A DNA stretch of 64,000 nt from Pagrus major (Eukaryota; Chordata; Actinopteri; Spariformes; Sparidae): NCBI RefSeq assembly GCF_040436345.1, contig NC_133238.1, positions 11,734,126 through 11,798,125 of the forward strand. Reading direction: 5' to 3'. How positions within the stretch are numbered: position 1 is the first letter of the stretch; every line of letters starts with the position of its first letter. The notes under the pieces were generated by a model. It had not been told where the DNA came from. It worked only from the letters and a program-made list of their open reading frames with translations, and did not search any database. The position numbers were made by a program, and so were the translations under genes. Positions 24,387 to 37,300 of this stretch are shown here, in pieces.

Positions 24387-27300
24387 TCAGCCCCCTGGAA
24401 AATAAAAGCACATGAAGAACGTCAATACTCTGAAACATTTGGGAGCAATAAAGTTTTAACTGCCTCATTTCTTTAGAGGAAATAGCAGAAAGAAATATCA
24501 GAAAGCGACAGATTTGACAGATTAGGTGTGAATGACATTAATGCGGATGAATCACGAGTGTACCTGTTGATCTGCTGATCACACACGTCCTCTTGCACTC
24601 CTCCTCCGTGTCGAAGCGGTTCTTGTTACCGTTGCAGCCTCCGTACCAGAACTGGGCGCAGGCGTTGGCCTGCTTGTCGTAGTACCAGCGGATGCTGTAG
24701 TCCCGACACGAGCCCTGGTCCAGAACCAAGCTGCAGCGAGGGTCCAGAGGTACGGTCTCTGCAGGAAAAGATGGCACATGATGGAAAAAATAAGGTCGCC
24801 ATCTTCGCTATCTTTCTCCCTTTGATGACCCGGCCCCCTAATCCCACCTCAAAGTCATCTGCTCTGTTCTGAGGCAACATCTGGTTCTTCACAGGAAGTA
24901 GCAGATTCTATAAAATCATCCACACTGCATCAAAAATAATTGCTGTCCCTGTTCCTCACCTGCACGACCTCATTACTGAGCCTGCCAATCACAAAGCACT
25001 TAACATAACCCCAGAGCCAGACTGTCACTGTTCCACCCTCCTCAACTGGAGTCAGTGCAGATACAGCGACTGGTTTTCTACAGAGGCCATGTTCAAATAA
25101 GCTTCTTTGTTCCTTAAAAACTTTATTATGATTGGAAATGATTAATTTAAAAAGAAAAGAAAGTATTTTGTCAGCGATCAGCTGTCTAGCTAACTGCCCT
25201 GACGCAAGCTAGCTAACATTGGCAACATTAACGTTTGCTTTTGTTAGCAACATTAACTAGTGTTAGCAGCATTAACCTTTGCTAGTGATAGCAACGTTAA
25301 TTTAACTAGGGTTAGCAACATTAACGTTAGCAAGTGTTGGCAACATTAACCTTTGCTGGTGTTAGCAACGTCAAGTTAAGCTAGCTAGGGTTAGACTCAA
25401 CAGCTGGTTCACACAAATGAAACCGCAGCTGAGCTACTGACAGAACAACTGTATGGAAAATTAATCTTAATTGTGCATAAATATAATTAAAAGGTGCAAT
25501 ATGTAAGAATTAGCCACCTGTCGAATGCATTCTCAATACAAACAGGGGGCAGCGTATCCCTAGAGTAACCGCTAACTGCTGCTAACTGTAGCTGCTGTCT
25601 GTGAGTTAGCTCAATTAGCCATGCAGGTAGCTAGCGTTAGCTGGGAAAGTGTTGGTGTTTACTCCGCTAGCACAGGAGCTTTGGACCGAGGCTAGCTGGT
25701 TGGCGTGCTAACTTAAGCAGATATCTCTGCAATACAAAACAGACGTCATGTCTGCGCTGTAATTTCTTCACATTCTGTTAATAATAGTTTTTTAATGTTA
25801 CAACTACGATTCTAACATATTACAACTTGATGATTCAACTCTATAAATCAAGCTTCCTTTGAAAATAGCCACAACAGTTCATTCTCACAACTTTGTGGAC
25901 GCCCTCATAAACACTATAATAAAACACAAACACAGATACTTTATTTTAATGGAACCTGGAGGTGTGATTCATCTCATTTCTGTAGCCTGAGGAGCGTCTG
26001 TGTCATTTACAGGAAACGACTTCACTTGTTGTTCATTTTCTCTTGTTGATAGTGTTCCTCTGTAATTACTATCACTGCGTGTGTTGTGGATGACTGCACT
26101 GTTTTGTGAATGGAGATACGGCGGCGTCTTGTCCCTGCATGCAGCGGCTATTAAACATAATTGAGAACAAAACTCGAATATTAAAAGTCTAAGAGCAGAC
26201 TAGACTGTGTGTACCTTTGGGAAGAGTTGGCCTTGGTGCAGGCACGTGCTGTACAGATACACCTGAGGTTGATATGGTTACATTTGTAGAAGACGATGAT
26301 GATGAAGACGAGGAGGAGCCCTCTCTGGATGGAGGGACAGGTTTGACGTCTGAGGTGTGGCGGGTAAACGTGTCCCCGCGCTCGTTCGACCAGCTTGTTG
26401 AGTCAGTGATCACCTGATGTCCTCCTCCTCCCTGATGGGGACAAAACCAGCCAATCACATTAAACACTTTTAACATTATTATCCTGTGTGTGAATTTGCA
26501 CTTGTATGGTCCATACATGTGCTGTGCTGGATCCCTTGCTGCCATGCAGGGTGGTCTCTACCCGGCCTCCACCGCCGTGGGTGCTGCCGTCAGTGTTGGT
26601 GCCGGCCTCTTTCACAGTCACAGGACGGTACCCATAGCCACCGGTGGCATAGTTCCCATTGTTGCCATTCCTGTGGCCGTTGTTGCCGTTGTTTCCATAG
26701 CCGTTGTAGCCGTTTGTCACTCTGTTGTATATCAGGGCTCCGTTCTCGTCCTCACAGAACTGGCTGACCAACTTGGACTCCAGAGCTGCGACAGAAAGAC
26801 ACAGAGAGGAGAAGTCAGAGCCAGGGAGACGGGATGTGTCGTCCGAACACTCATTGTGCGTGTTTAGCCATGCTAGCTTTAGGGATGGCAGCCGGTCCAC
26901 CATTTTCTTCTGGACTGAAGTATCTGAACAACTACTGGCTGGGTGGGCCGTGAAATGTTGTGCAGACACTCAACCTGAGATCAATAGTAATAAATTGAAA
27001 AATAAATTGTGCAGCACCAAAACACGACCAAACTTAAGTGTCTCTAACCTGGCAGAGTGTTGAAGTCGTCGATGAGGAACATGTGCTCAGAGTCCGGGTC
27101 AGAGGCGATCAGATTCAGCTCCCTCATGAACTCGGCCTGCGTCGGGTCGGACGTGTTGACGATCCCCAGAGCGAACATCTCGATATTGGCAGCATGTGCT
27201 TCTCGTACGGCTATATCCAGCTTCACCGGCTCTCTCTTGTCCGTCTGTCCGTCGGTGATCACGATGGCCACCTTGCTGACTCCCAGGCGGGAGCTGTAGA

Positions 27301-27828
27301 AGGCCTCCTGCGTGGCTTTACGGATGGCCGTGCCTGTGTAGGTGCCCTCCCCCATGTACGGGATGTTCCTGATGGCCTGCTTGATGTCCTGTTTGGTGAC
27401 GTAGCGGGCCAGGTTGAACACCAGCTTCACCTCCAGGCTGTACAGCACCAGGCCGATCCTGGTGGCGTTGCGGCCCACCGTGACTCGGTCCACCAGAGCG
27501 TTCACAAAGTCCTTGATGATCTCAAAGTTCTCGGGGCCCACGCTCTCCGAGCTGTCAATGACAAACACCAGCTCCATCGGCCTCTCCTTACACTTGATCC
27601 CACATCCTGGAATCACATCGCATCAATGTATGAGATCATGGCTGAAATGTCAGTTTGATGAGTATCACTCTGTGGAAGCCGAGCTAATGATTCACAGATA
27701 AGACGAGACTCAGGAACTCAATCTTCTCTTATAACATCGAGTCAATACTGAGAAGTGGAATGAATATTGCAAAGATCACAAGATACTTTACCGCAGATCT
27801 CTTTGATCATTCGGATGATGTCCTCTCT
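24387..27828 (-). CDS. Collagen XXVIII C-terminal part: VWA2, linker, Kunitz
   Basis: Exon 27792-27828 ([12 protein letters not shown]) leads into VWA2 (27049-27606), with MIDAS DSSES after ELVFVI and a later [11 protein letters not shown] loop. Exon 26517-26785 encodes an Asn/Gly-rich linker ([20 protein letters not shown]), and 26215-26431 encodes a Ser/Thr-rich linker with ten consecutive Ser. Exon 24564-24758 encodes a canonical Kunitz domain with Cys spacing 8-15-7-12-3 ([10 protein letters not shown] ... WYGGC ... CKRTC). The residues after the second Cys are Arg-Asp. The last exon adds only two Gly and TGA. Confidence 0.88.
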
Positions 27829-28321
27829 CTGAAATAAATACAGCGACAGAGGGTGAGCGTTCAAATAACCATGAGCAGAAACTCAGTGCTGGAACAAGAT
27901 CAGATCATTTAGCGTAGAAGAAGCAGTGAAAAATGTCAACTGGATGGATGATTGAAGGAGAACTCCTCAATCGCCGCTCCTTAAACGCCTCGTCAGTAGT
28001 CCTGCCTTTAATTCTGTGACTTTATGACATCACACTACGTCACCATGTCACACATTTGCATAATTTATGCCTGGCAGCTAGTTTGGCACGTGAGAATTGA
28101 TTTAGCACAGCTGCTCTGTTGTTGTTAGCGGTGCTGGCTCAGGCGTGTGTGAGCTGACCAATCAGAGCGGACTGGATGTTTGGGTATTTTTCCCCTGAGG
28201 TTTACTGGAGTAGAAGTATAAAGCCGCCCAAAGAGTACTTGAATATAACGTATATGGAAAAGAGAGAAGACTCACAGTGAGGCCTGCTTCTCCTTTAACA
28301 CCAGGTCGCCCCTAAGATATG

Positions 28322-28355
<34 letters not shown>

Positions 28356-31300
28356 ATAAAATGTTAAATTATTCTGATTATGCTGCTTTTCTACACAATT
28401 TAAAGTCCATTACCTGACAAATATCTGCTGACTTAGTGCCAAGAAAGGTTCAAACCCTGTTTCATGTTGTCACAAATCAGCACACGATAAATGGACATTC
28501 AGATAAAAGCATCATTAGCGTCACTCACCGGTGTCCCAGCGTTTCCAGGGTCTCCCAGATCTCCTTTGATTCCCTTCAGCCCTCTCTCCCCCGACGATCC
28601 ACGGTCACCCTGTCACACATAGTGTGGAACAACATCAGTGATGAGAACGCAATACGTACTCACACACGTCCAAAAGTCCCCGACAAACTCACCTTCGCTC
28701 CGGGAAAGCCTTCCCCAGGTATCCCCCTCGGCCCGGTCACACCCTGGGGCCCCTGTTCACCCTGAATGAAACACATTAATAAACTATTTAGCATGTTAAA
28801 GACCTCTGAGACAGAGTTTACAGATACATGAAGGACAATAAATCACAGCCTACCTTTGGTCCTTGAACTCCTACTCCTGGAGGCCCTGTTGGACCTGAAG
28901 GGCCAGGCCGCCCTGTGTTCCCCTGCAGGACAGAGGACACAGAACAGTAAGAACATACATTTGTATATTTGTCAACTCACTGGATCTTAAGAATCCATTT
29001 GGATGTAGGATCATATTTTAGGGCAGACAGGACTAAAAATGCTCCAGACTTCAACCATTAGGTAGAAACTAAACCTTGAAGTCATGATCCACGCTACATA
29101 TCAGGGGTTTAATGACAACCTCCGTGTCGCTCATGTATAAGGGATGAAATCTGCCAACATTATCTGCTTCCTTGAGACGTCAATTAAATCTCGCCGACTG
29201 CTGCATGACAGCGACGGCGCTCGGCCGGTGGAAACGCTGATCTGGAGCCTGCGGGGAATTTGGATGTGATATCTGAGGACATGTGGGTGCTGGGTGTTGC
29301 TTCGGCTAGGCCTGTTAGGCCAAGTGCTTCTCATCAGACACATATGTCTGCGGAGATTCACACTCTGCACCGATGTGTCAGAGCGCTGTGGGGGGAATCA
29401 TGATAAATACCCCGAACAAATGAACTGGCAGCCTTTGGATATACGACCCACAAGATGAAGCACTCTTTTTTTTTTTTGTCAATCTGACTACACTGAAGAC
29501 TCAATCACCACCATCTGGTTGTACGTCAAATAAAATTACACAAGGACTTCCTGCATAAGTAAACACATTGCAGTGTTGTCCTTGATGTGTGTTTGCAGAA
29601 ACAGACCAGAGTTAGAAGTCATTTGAGTCTGAAGCCATGTGAAATCTGAAAAAAGGTGAAAGTTAGGAAGTACCAGGGGTCCTTGGAGGCCTTCGCCCGG
29701 AGGTCCTGGTAATCCAGGCAGCCCTCGGAAACCAATATCCCCCTGCAAAACACCAGGAAGATACATGAACGCTTACAACACAGCAATTTTACAATCCATC
29801 AAATAAATGAAGGAAAAAGCTTGTTTCCTGTAATTAGTTTCCTCAAACAAACGAGCACTGGGGAGATACTTTCACTTATCTACAATGCAGAATCAAACGT
29901 GGCTCTGAAATTGATTTTACAGTATCTGACGATTGCTTTGGCTTTTTCATAACAGCGCATAATGTTCGGCTTCTGGCCTCGTAACACACACAAGGAAACC
30001 GTCTGTATCATACTGCTGTAACGTGTCGCCTGACAAAGTGGTGTTACGAGACATGATGGCCGAGGCTAGCTGGTTAGCATGCTAACTTCGGTAGATATCT
30101 CTGCAACACGATGCACAGACGTCTTGGAAACAATGTCTAAACTCTCATTACTTCACATTTTTGTCAACATCAACAGATCCAAGGTCTCACCTTTGGTCCA
30201 GGGATGCCCAATCCCTCAAGGCCAGGTTCTCCTGGAAGTCCAGGCAGACCAGGCGGGCCCTAAACACCACAGGACATGAAGGAAGAATTACACTCTTAGA
30301 GAGGGTAAAATTATTAAAGTAATAGTTAAACATTTATCTGGAAAACTTAAAAAGATTTTATTTTTGTTAATTGGTGAGCTTTTAGATGGCATGTCCAGTC
30401 TTTGTGCTAAGCTAAGCTAGCCATCTGCTGACTGTATATTCATATTTAGCACACAGACATGATCTTGTCATCCAACTCTCACCAAAAAAGCCCCTCCCTA
30501 GCTAAATGTGATTTCTTTCGTCCGTGTTTATCCCTGATTCCCTCCACTGTCTCTCCCTTGCTATGGTCTTTATTAAAAAAAAACCATATATAAAGGGTCA
30601 ACTACTGTAACTTTTGGTAATAAATGTCTCATTGATGGATGTATGGCTGGACCTGACGGGTAGAACACAGAAGACGAAAGACAGATGACTGTATGTGACG
30701 TGTAGACGGACGTATGAAGCCACAGATTTACGAGCGGACAGGTGTTTCAATCAGTTCCTCACCGTGGGGCCGGGATAGCCGTCTCCTTTGGGACCGAATG
30801 GACCTGCGGGGCCTGAATCTCCGCGGTCACCCTACAACCGACAAATAGGCACAAGTCAGTAATTCATTCATGCAAAAGGATACAACGTGATTTACAGAGG
30901 GGGACGTTCAAAGGAGGCTGGAGAGGAATGTGGATGTAAATGGACACATGTGCTCTGCATGCTTCTGTATTGCAAGTATTGCGCAATACATTAAGTCAGG
31001 GGAAGAGTCGACTATAAAAACATGCTGCTGTTGCATTTTATAAACTGGGGTTTTGGAGCCGGAACAGCACGACAGGATGTATGCGGATTTGTTGCTGGAT
31101 GCTGGGAAATAATCTGCGTCTCGTTATAGTCATTAGACGTTCAGCTGTGACAACATGTCAAAAAACAGACTTCAAGTGTGTGTTGGCGGGCAGACGCCAC
31201 TAGATCCTACTCACTGGACCTTTAAATACAATATTGTTTCTGAGAATGGAGGTTCATACTGTTACCTTTGGACCAGGAAGTCCGTAGCCAGTCTCCCCGA

Positions 31301-34300
31301 TCGGACCAGGAGGACCACTTGGGCCGATATCACCCTAGAACACATGAACATACATGTTCATACATTACCTCTGACAAACTGTTACAGACCTGGGATTTGT
31401 ATTTACGACAGTGGTGTTGCACTCAGGAACTGCAGGGGGCGCTAGATCGCACAAAATGTTAATTTCTACATAATGTTGCTTTAAATTCACTGTGTATCAA
31501 GTGGAAACATTTTTAACAGCATTATAACAATCAAAACAGGAAACAGTTGTCTAACGTTACTACAGTAGTGGTACGGAGGAGTTACCTTGGGCCCTGCGAC
31601 GAATCGGCCTGGTGGACCAGGCAGACCCAGCCTGCCTTGTGACCCTGGTTCTCCCTGATGAAGATAAATACAAGAAATTATCTTTCTAAACTTCTTCGCC
31701 ATGGACAGGGTCTCATGGTTTAATCGCTCCTCACCTTTGGTCCTGACGGTCCAGCAATACCAGGTGGACCAGTCAAGCCCCTGATTCCTCTTTGGCCTTG
31801 GTCACCCTGAAAGATCACATTAGGAATACAGTTATTAATCTGATAGTTGTGACTCCACATATTATATAAAGGTCAGCACTTGCTAAAGTTTAGCAGGACA
31901 TGCAACCTTACCTTTTCACCCTGGGTGCCAATTCCAGCTGCCCCCTCCAGCCCCCTGAGACCTACAGCTCCTGGCTCACCCTGAAGAAGACACAGTTTAT
32001 GTATTTATCGTCTTGATATCGGAGCAGACAGACACTTGTAGATACAGGAGGTGGTCAGTAAAGCTACCTTCTGCCCAGGGGCTCCGTCCTCCCCTGGCAG
32101 GCCCGGTAAACCGGACATTCCTGTTGATCCTGGCTCACCCTGATGACACATATATGGATCTGTGTAAGTTTACGGATTATAAAATGTAAGCAAAAATATA
32201 TTTGGTTGACTCACCTTAGCTCCAGTGTCTCCAGCCCCTCTTTCTCCTGGGGCGCCAACTTCGCCCGGCAAACCTTGATCCCCCTGTGAAACAACATGAC
32301 AACATCGTCTTTAGTTTAGCAACTTGTTCTCATTCTTATCATACTCTGCAGGGGTGTAGCATTGCTTTCTGAGATCCAGACACAATGTTCACATGGGTCT
32401 TGATGGTGTTGGCTTAATATTCAAACTTAACAGCACTGAGCGTGTATGTACCAACCTTAGATCCAGGCAGGCCCTCTCCTGGGGGCCCCCTGCTCCCTGT
32501 TGGCCCCCTTGGTCCTTCCACGCCCTGCAAGGATCAACAGATGCAGTCACAAAAACAGAAGCCGTCTATTTAAAATTAAAGGTGCAATATGTACGAATTT
32601 TAGTTGAAAATATAGAAGTTATGACATCTATGCATTGTGTTGCAAAAATATATACTGAAGTTAGCATGCTAACCAGCTAGCCCCAACCCAACCTGGTCTA
32701 AAGCTTCTGTGCTAGTGGTGTAAACACCCACACTCGCCCTGGTTCTCCCAGTCCAGACTGCTAGCTCCACAGCTAACTGAGCTAACTAGCTAACAGCAGC
32801 TACAGTAAGCAACAGTTAGCGATATGCTGCCTCCTATTTGTTTTGAATTCAACAGGTCATCAGTTCTTATTAAAAATTGGATAGCTAAGGGACAGCACCA
32901 GAGATATAATCTTTCTTCAAAAACAGGTGCCTACATTACCCACAATGCTCAACTGTGGACAGTTTGGCCACTTATTTTGGGTTATGTTATGCTAGTAGGG
33001 GTTAATGTAGGCTGGAGTTATTAGCCTCTAGCAGAGATGAGGAGCGGGCAGCAGAGATCCAAACCTCCAGATCTTTTATTATGTCAAACCTGTAGCCTTT
33101 GGCACTAACTGACTGCAGCGACATCACTTGAGGCAATATATCAGACTTCACAGAGCTCAGCATCATAGCCGATCTGTTCTACTTGTTGCATCAGCGAGGT
33201 GAAATGTAATCAGAATTCAGAGTTTCGCTTCTGCACGCCACCTTGTGCTTTGAACAAAATCAGCTGTGAATCTGCAGCGTGAGAGGCACACACACCTGTT
33301 TCCCTCTCCTCCACACGTCGCTGAGCACTGAGCAGTGGAAAGCAGTATTTTGACAGTAATTAACTTGTGTTTTGATATCAGGGAAGTGATCTTTGGCTCA
33401 GCTGTCAGCAGGAAACAGTTTCCTCTGAGCCTCCAGCTGCTGTTCCAAAACACGAACCGTTATGCAACTTCTGCATCATGTCGGTTTAATTATGACGGAC
33501 AATCAGTCGGACTGGACTCATCGAGGGGCTACATCAACTGAATTTATACCTTCATACCTTTACTTCTATGATAAGGTTAAGAAATATGGTACTCAAGCCC
33601 CCCCACAGCTGGTGCCTCTACCCAGTTCATCCATTCAATAGCAGCATTTATCTATTAGCAGCACTTTGACAAGACAAAGTTTTGGAGAAATTAGTATTTT
33701 GACCTGATGATGGCGTCAGATGTGCAGTTATTTTAAAGAACAGCATGCAACACTGTAATTCAATGGCAGTTTTAAACAGTGGGAGTCATTTTCAACTTGC
33801 CTTCTCGCCCTGTATACCCGCTCCTACGGGGCCGAGCGGCCCTGGAAAACCTGGAGGGCCAAAATCCCCCTACAGGTACAGATAAGAATGGAGGTTAATG
33901 ATGACAACAGTATGCAAATGTTGATAATACGACAGTGGATTTCTTGATTTATTGCATGTGGAAAGCACCCAACTGTTGAGGAGTCTTTGCCAAGATCCTG
34001 TGCATTTCTATGTGGCTCAGTCATAAATACCGGTGGTTATATTGCAGGGGTACACTGCAGTAAAATCTTTATGTACATATGACTTGATAACATTTGCTTT
34101 TATTTTTTATTTTATTATCTTTTGCATGCAACATTATCGTCATAAACGTGTGATGTGAATGCACAGAAAAAGCCTGCAGGCGCTGATTTGTCATTACTAA
34201 ACGAAAACATTACAATTATCTGTGATGAACTTCACCACGAGGCAACGGTAAAGCTGTCAGCACTCTCTGCAGCAGGAACTCCCATGATAAAACCTTTATG

Positions 34301-37300
34301 CTTTTGAACAGCCGTGTTTTCTGGGTGAGACATTCGTTCCTAGATGTAAACGTCAAATTTCTAGCGACATAAGATGAATTATGCAACTTTAAAAACACAT
34401 TTTAAATCAACTCCGAGCCTCCTAGTCATGTCCTATCAACGTCTGTGAGCTATGAGATTGCCAGATGGCTGCGAAAATGTGCAAACACATCCTGAAAGGT
34501 TGAGAGAATACCTTTATGTAATTGTATGACTGTGCCGGTGCAGAGCGAGCTTTTTCCCACATTCATCAGCCCAAAACTGTGAAGCTGCACTCCTCCTACA
34601 CCATCCAGGCTTTAACCTTGATTCATCACCTGCAGACTGCGACCTCCCTATATAACACCACGCTGAATGCATTCAGCGGTCGCTCTGCCAACTCTTGGCC
34701 TTCTTAGCAACGGGACTCGGGCTTTATCTGCGCGCCTGTGTGAAGGCATTTCAGCCGGGCGTCTTATTTACAACCTCTGTGCTCTCTAACTTTTACCTTG
34801 TCTCCTTTGATTCCAGCGCCCGGCTGTCCTCTGGGCCCCCGCGGCCCCTCCAAACCTCGCTCGCCCTGCAAGGACAGACAGAGAAGTTAGTGCATCTTTT
34901 GCTTCTTGAAACACAAGTTGCTATACATGAAAACAATGACAAAGTAAGAACATATGTAGGATAATGTAGAGAGAGAGATTCTTTCACACAGACTTTCTCA
35001 CATAATCTGATACCCACATGAATCACACGGTACAAATTGCTTCACGACAGACTATTGAAGTCAAATGTGGGATTTCTCACTGAGGTTTGGCCAAAAACAT
35101 TCCTGTTTATGTTGATGTCTTCATGTGAAGCCCGTGCTGAAGCTGACGGACAGCTCTGTTTACAGACAGTCGCCAGACGGAGACGTTTTTACTGTCGGAT
35201 GGTTTTGGCACCGAGTCAGTTGTTTTCTGCACATTGTTACCACAGAAACCAACACAGTGCCCCATCAAAGTCACTGTAAGTTTCACATCTGACTGTAAAG
35301 ACCCCGCCGCCCCTTAAAATGTTTTTTTTCCTGCTGGTTGTTTGACATTTACAGCGTAAACTGGTGTAAAGTATCCAAAGAATGTGTAATTAGAGGGCTG
35401 CTTGAAGCGTCTCTGCAGCTCCCAGAAATATGAATCTATGTGGGTGACTTGTGACATCATTAATGACGCAGGGCGGTCCAGTATGTCTGCTTCATATATC
35501 CAGACACATGCTAATTGTTTAACAGCTATGTGGAAATGTAAGACCTCCATAGTATTTAATAGAAACAAGGTGAAGAGCCTAAAGCCAAGCTAAGTCAGCT
35601 AGATGCTAATTGCAGCTTGCTAACGTGATCGCAAATGTGCTGACGTTCACCAGATATGATGTTCATCATGTTCAATGTGCTGCACGAACATGATAAAGAG
35701 CATTTTCACTGAGGTTGCTCATGTTTTTTGGTAAACTGATGAAATCTGTTTGCAGCTAATGAATGTTAATGCGAGCGTCGTTAACTACAGTGAAAGTTAA
35801 CGACGCTTCTGCGCCGTTTTATGGAACCTGGCTTTAAATAGAAGAGCGTAATGTTGTGTTAATTAAAGCACAGATGCTCGGGTTTATTGCATTTCGTTAA
35901 AAATCCTATTGTGGGCGATACTGTAAGGCCCGAGGAAGTCCCAAGGCATTATGGGATTGCCTGCGTGCAGTTAATAATCAAGCAAGTGTTTTCAATGATC
36001 ACAGAAGACATTCAGTGATGGATGAACCCAAGACCGGTCCACGTAGTTCATTTTTAATCTGTGTGAACTTGCACAACACTGACCATGTTCATCTCAGTTG
36101 TGCATGTTAGCATGTTAGCATGTGCTCAACATAACACAACACAAAGTGCAGCTGTGGCTGATGGGAATGTCGATGGTTTTGCATGTATTCGGTCATAAAC
36201 TGAAGCACTAGGTGAAATGAAATGTTGACCTGATGATGGCACTTAAGGAAAAGGGATCGCCCGAGTTAGAACAAGTTATTCTGGGCCAATCCAAAGTTCA
36301 TGGCAATCCATCGCCGTCATTTAAAATCACATATGTGAACCTCACGGTGGTGCTAGAGGAGCAGTCAGAGGATCGCAGACGTCACGAGGATGAACAACAT
36401 TATTTCTATGAATTGTGAAGTTGTAGCACTTCTTGTCAGGTTAACAGCTGACACTGTTACAATGAGCTCAGCTTACTGTTCCAGATAGCACAATGTTTCT
36501 CTGCCTGTTGAGGTGATGGGGCTGTTTTCCAGCTAGTTCAGTAAAAAGTTTTATAAGGCAGTCGCAGCACGCTTCCAAAAACTAGATTCAGATTGTGAAA
36601 TGCATGTGGTGAGACAGAGCTCGGCTTCTAGCGACAGTGTGTTTTACTTCAGAAGTTACGCTGCCTCAGTGTGGTTTGCACTGTGTCAGCTGCTCATTGT
36701 GTATAACTGGACCAGTAGTGTCGGTGGGTAGGCCCCCAAAGCCTGAAGCACCTCAGAGAAACAGTAGGTGTGCTTTTAAAGCGTCTCAGACTTATTGGAC
36801 ACGCTGGACAAAAATATGATCCAAAGCAGAGTGTGTTACTTATCTAGAAAAATGTGTCTGGAGAGAATCTATCAGTGTTCAAAAACAGGAAAAGGCAGGA
36901 CTGGAAATGCAGTGAGGGATTAGAGCGGTAATCTGAGTTGACAGTAAGTACAATGAAGAGAGCGCAGCATAAGGTCTGCCTGCGTATGACTCTGCAGAGA
37001 GGTCTTATTCCCCTTGAGGACATTTCCCTGTCTTCCAAGGTCATCCAAGGACAACAGAAATACAGTGACAAGACATACGTCGCTGAGCATATGAATGCTG
37101 CGTTTGCGCGTCGGCTCTAAAGTGTGTAGATTCATCGACTGACTCCGTGATCTCTCATCTTGGCACACGAGGCGAGGTGCTAATGATGTGGAAAAAAAAG
37201 GGTAATATTGCTGCTGAGCTCCTGCGAATCTGGAGCCTGTCGAGGCACGTCATGTGAAGAACGCTGCTTAAGAGCTCGAACGCCATCTGCGAGTCCGCGG

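Noticed and set aside
27038-27658. 206-codon open frame on the + strand
   Set aside because: Antisense shadow of collagen VWA2, which has MIDAS residues and matching splice sites on the other strand.
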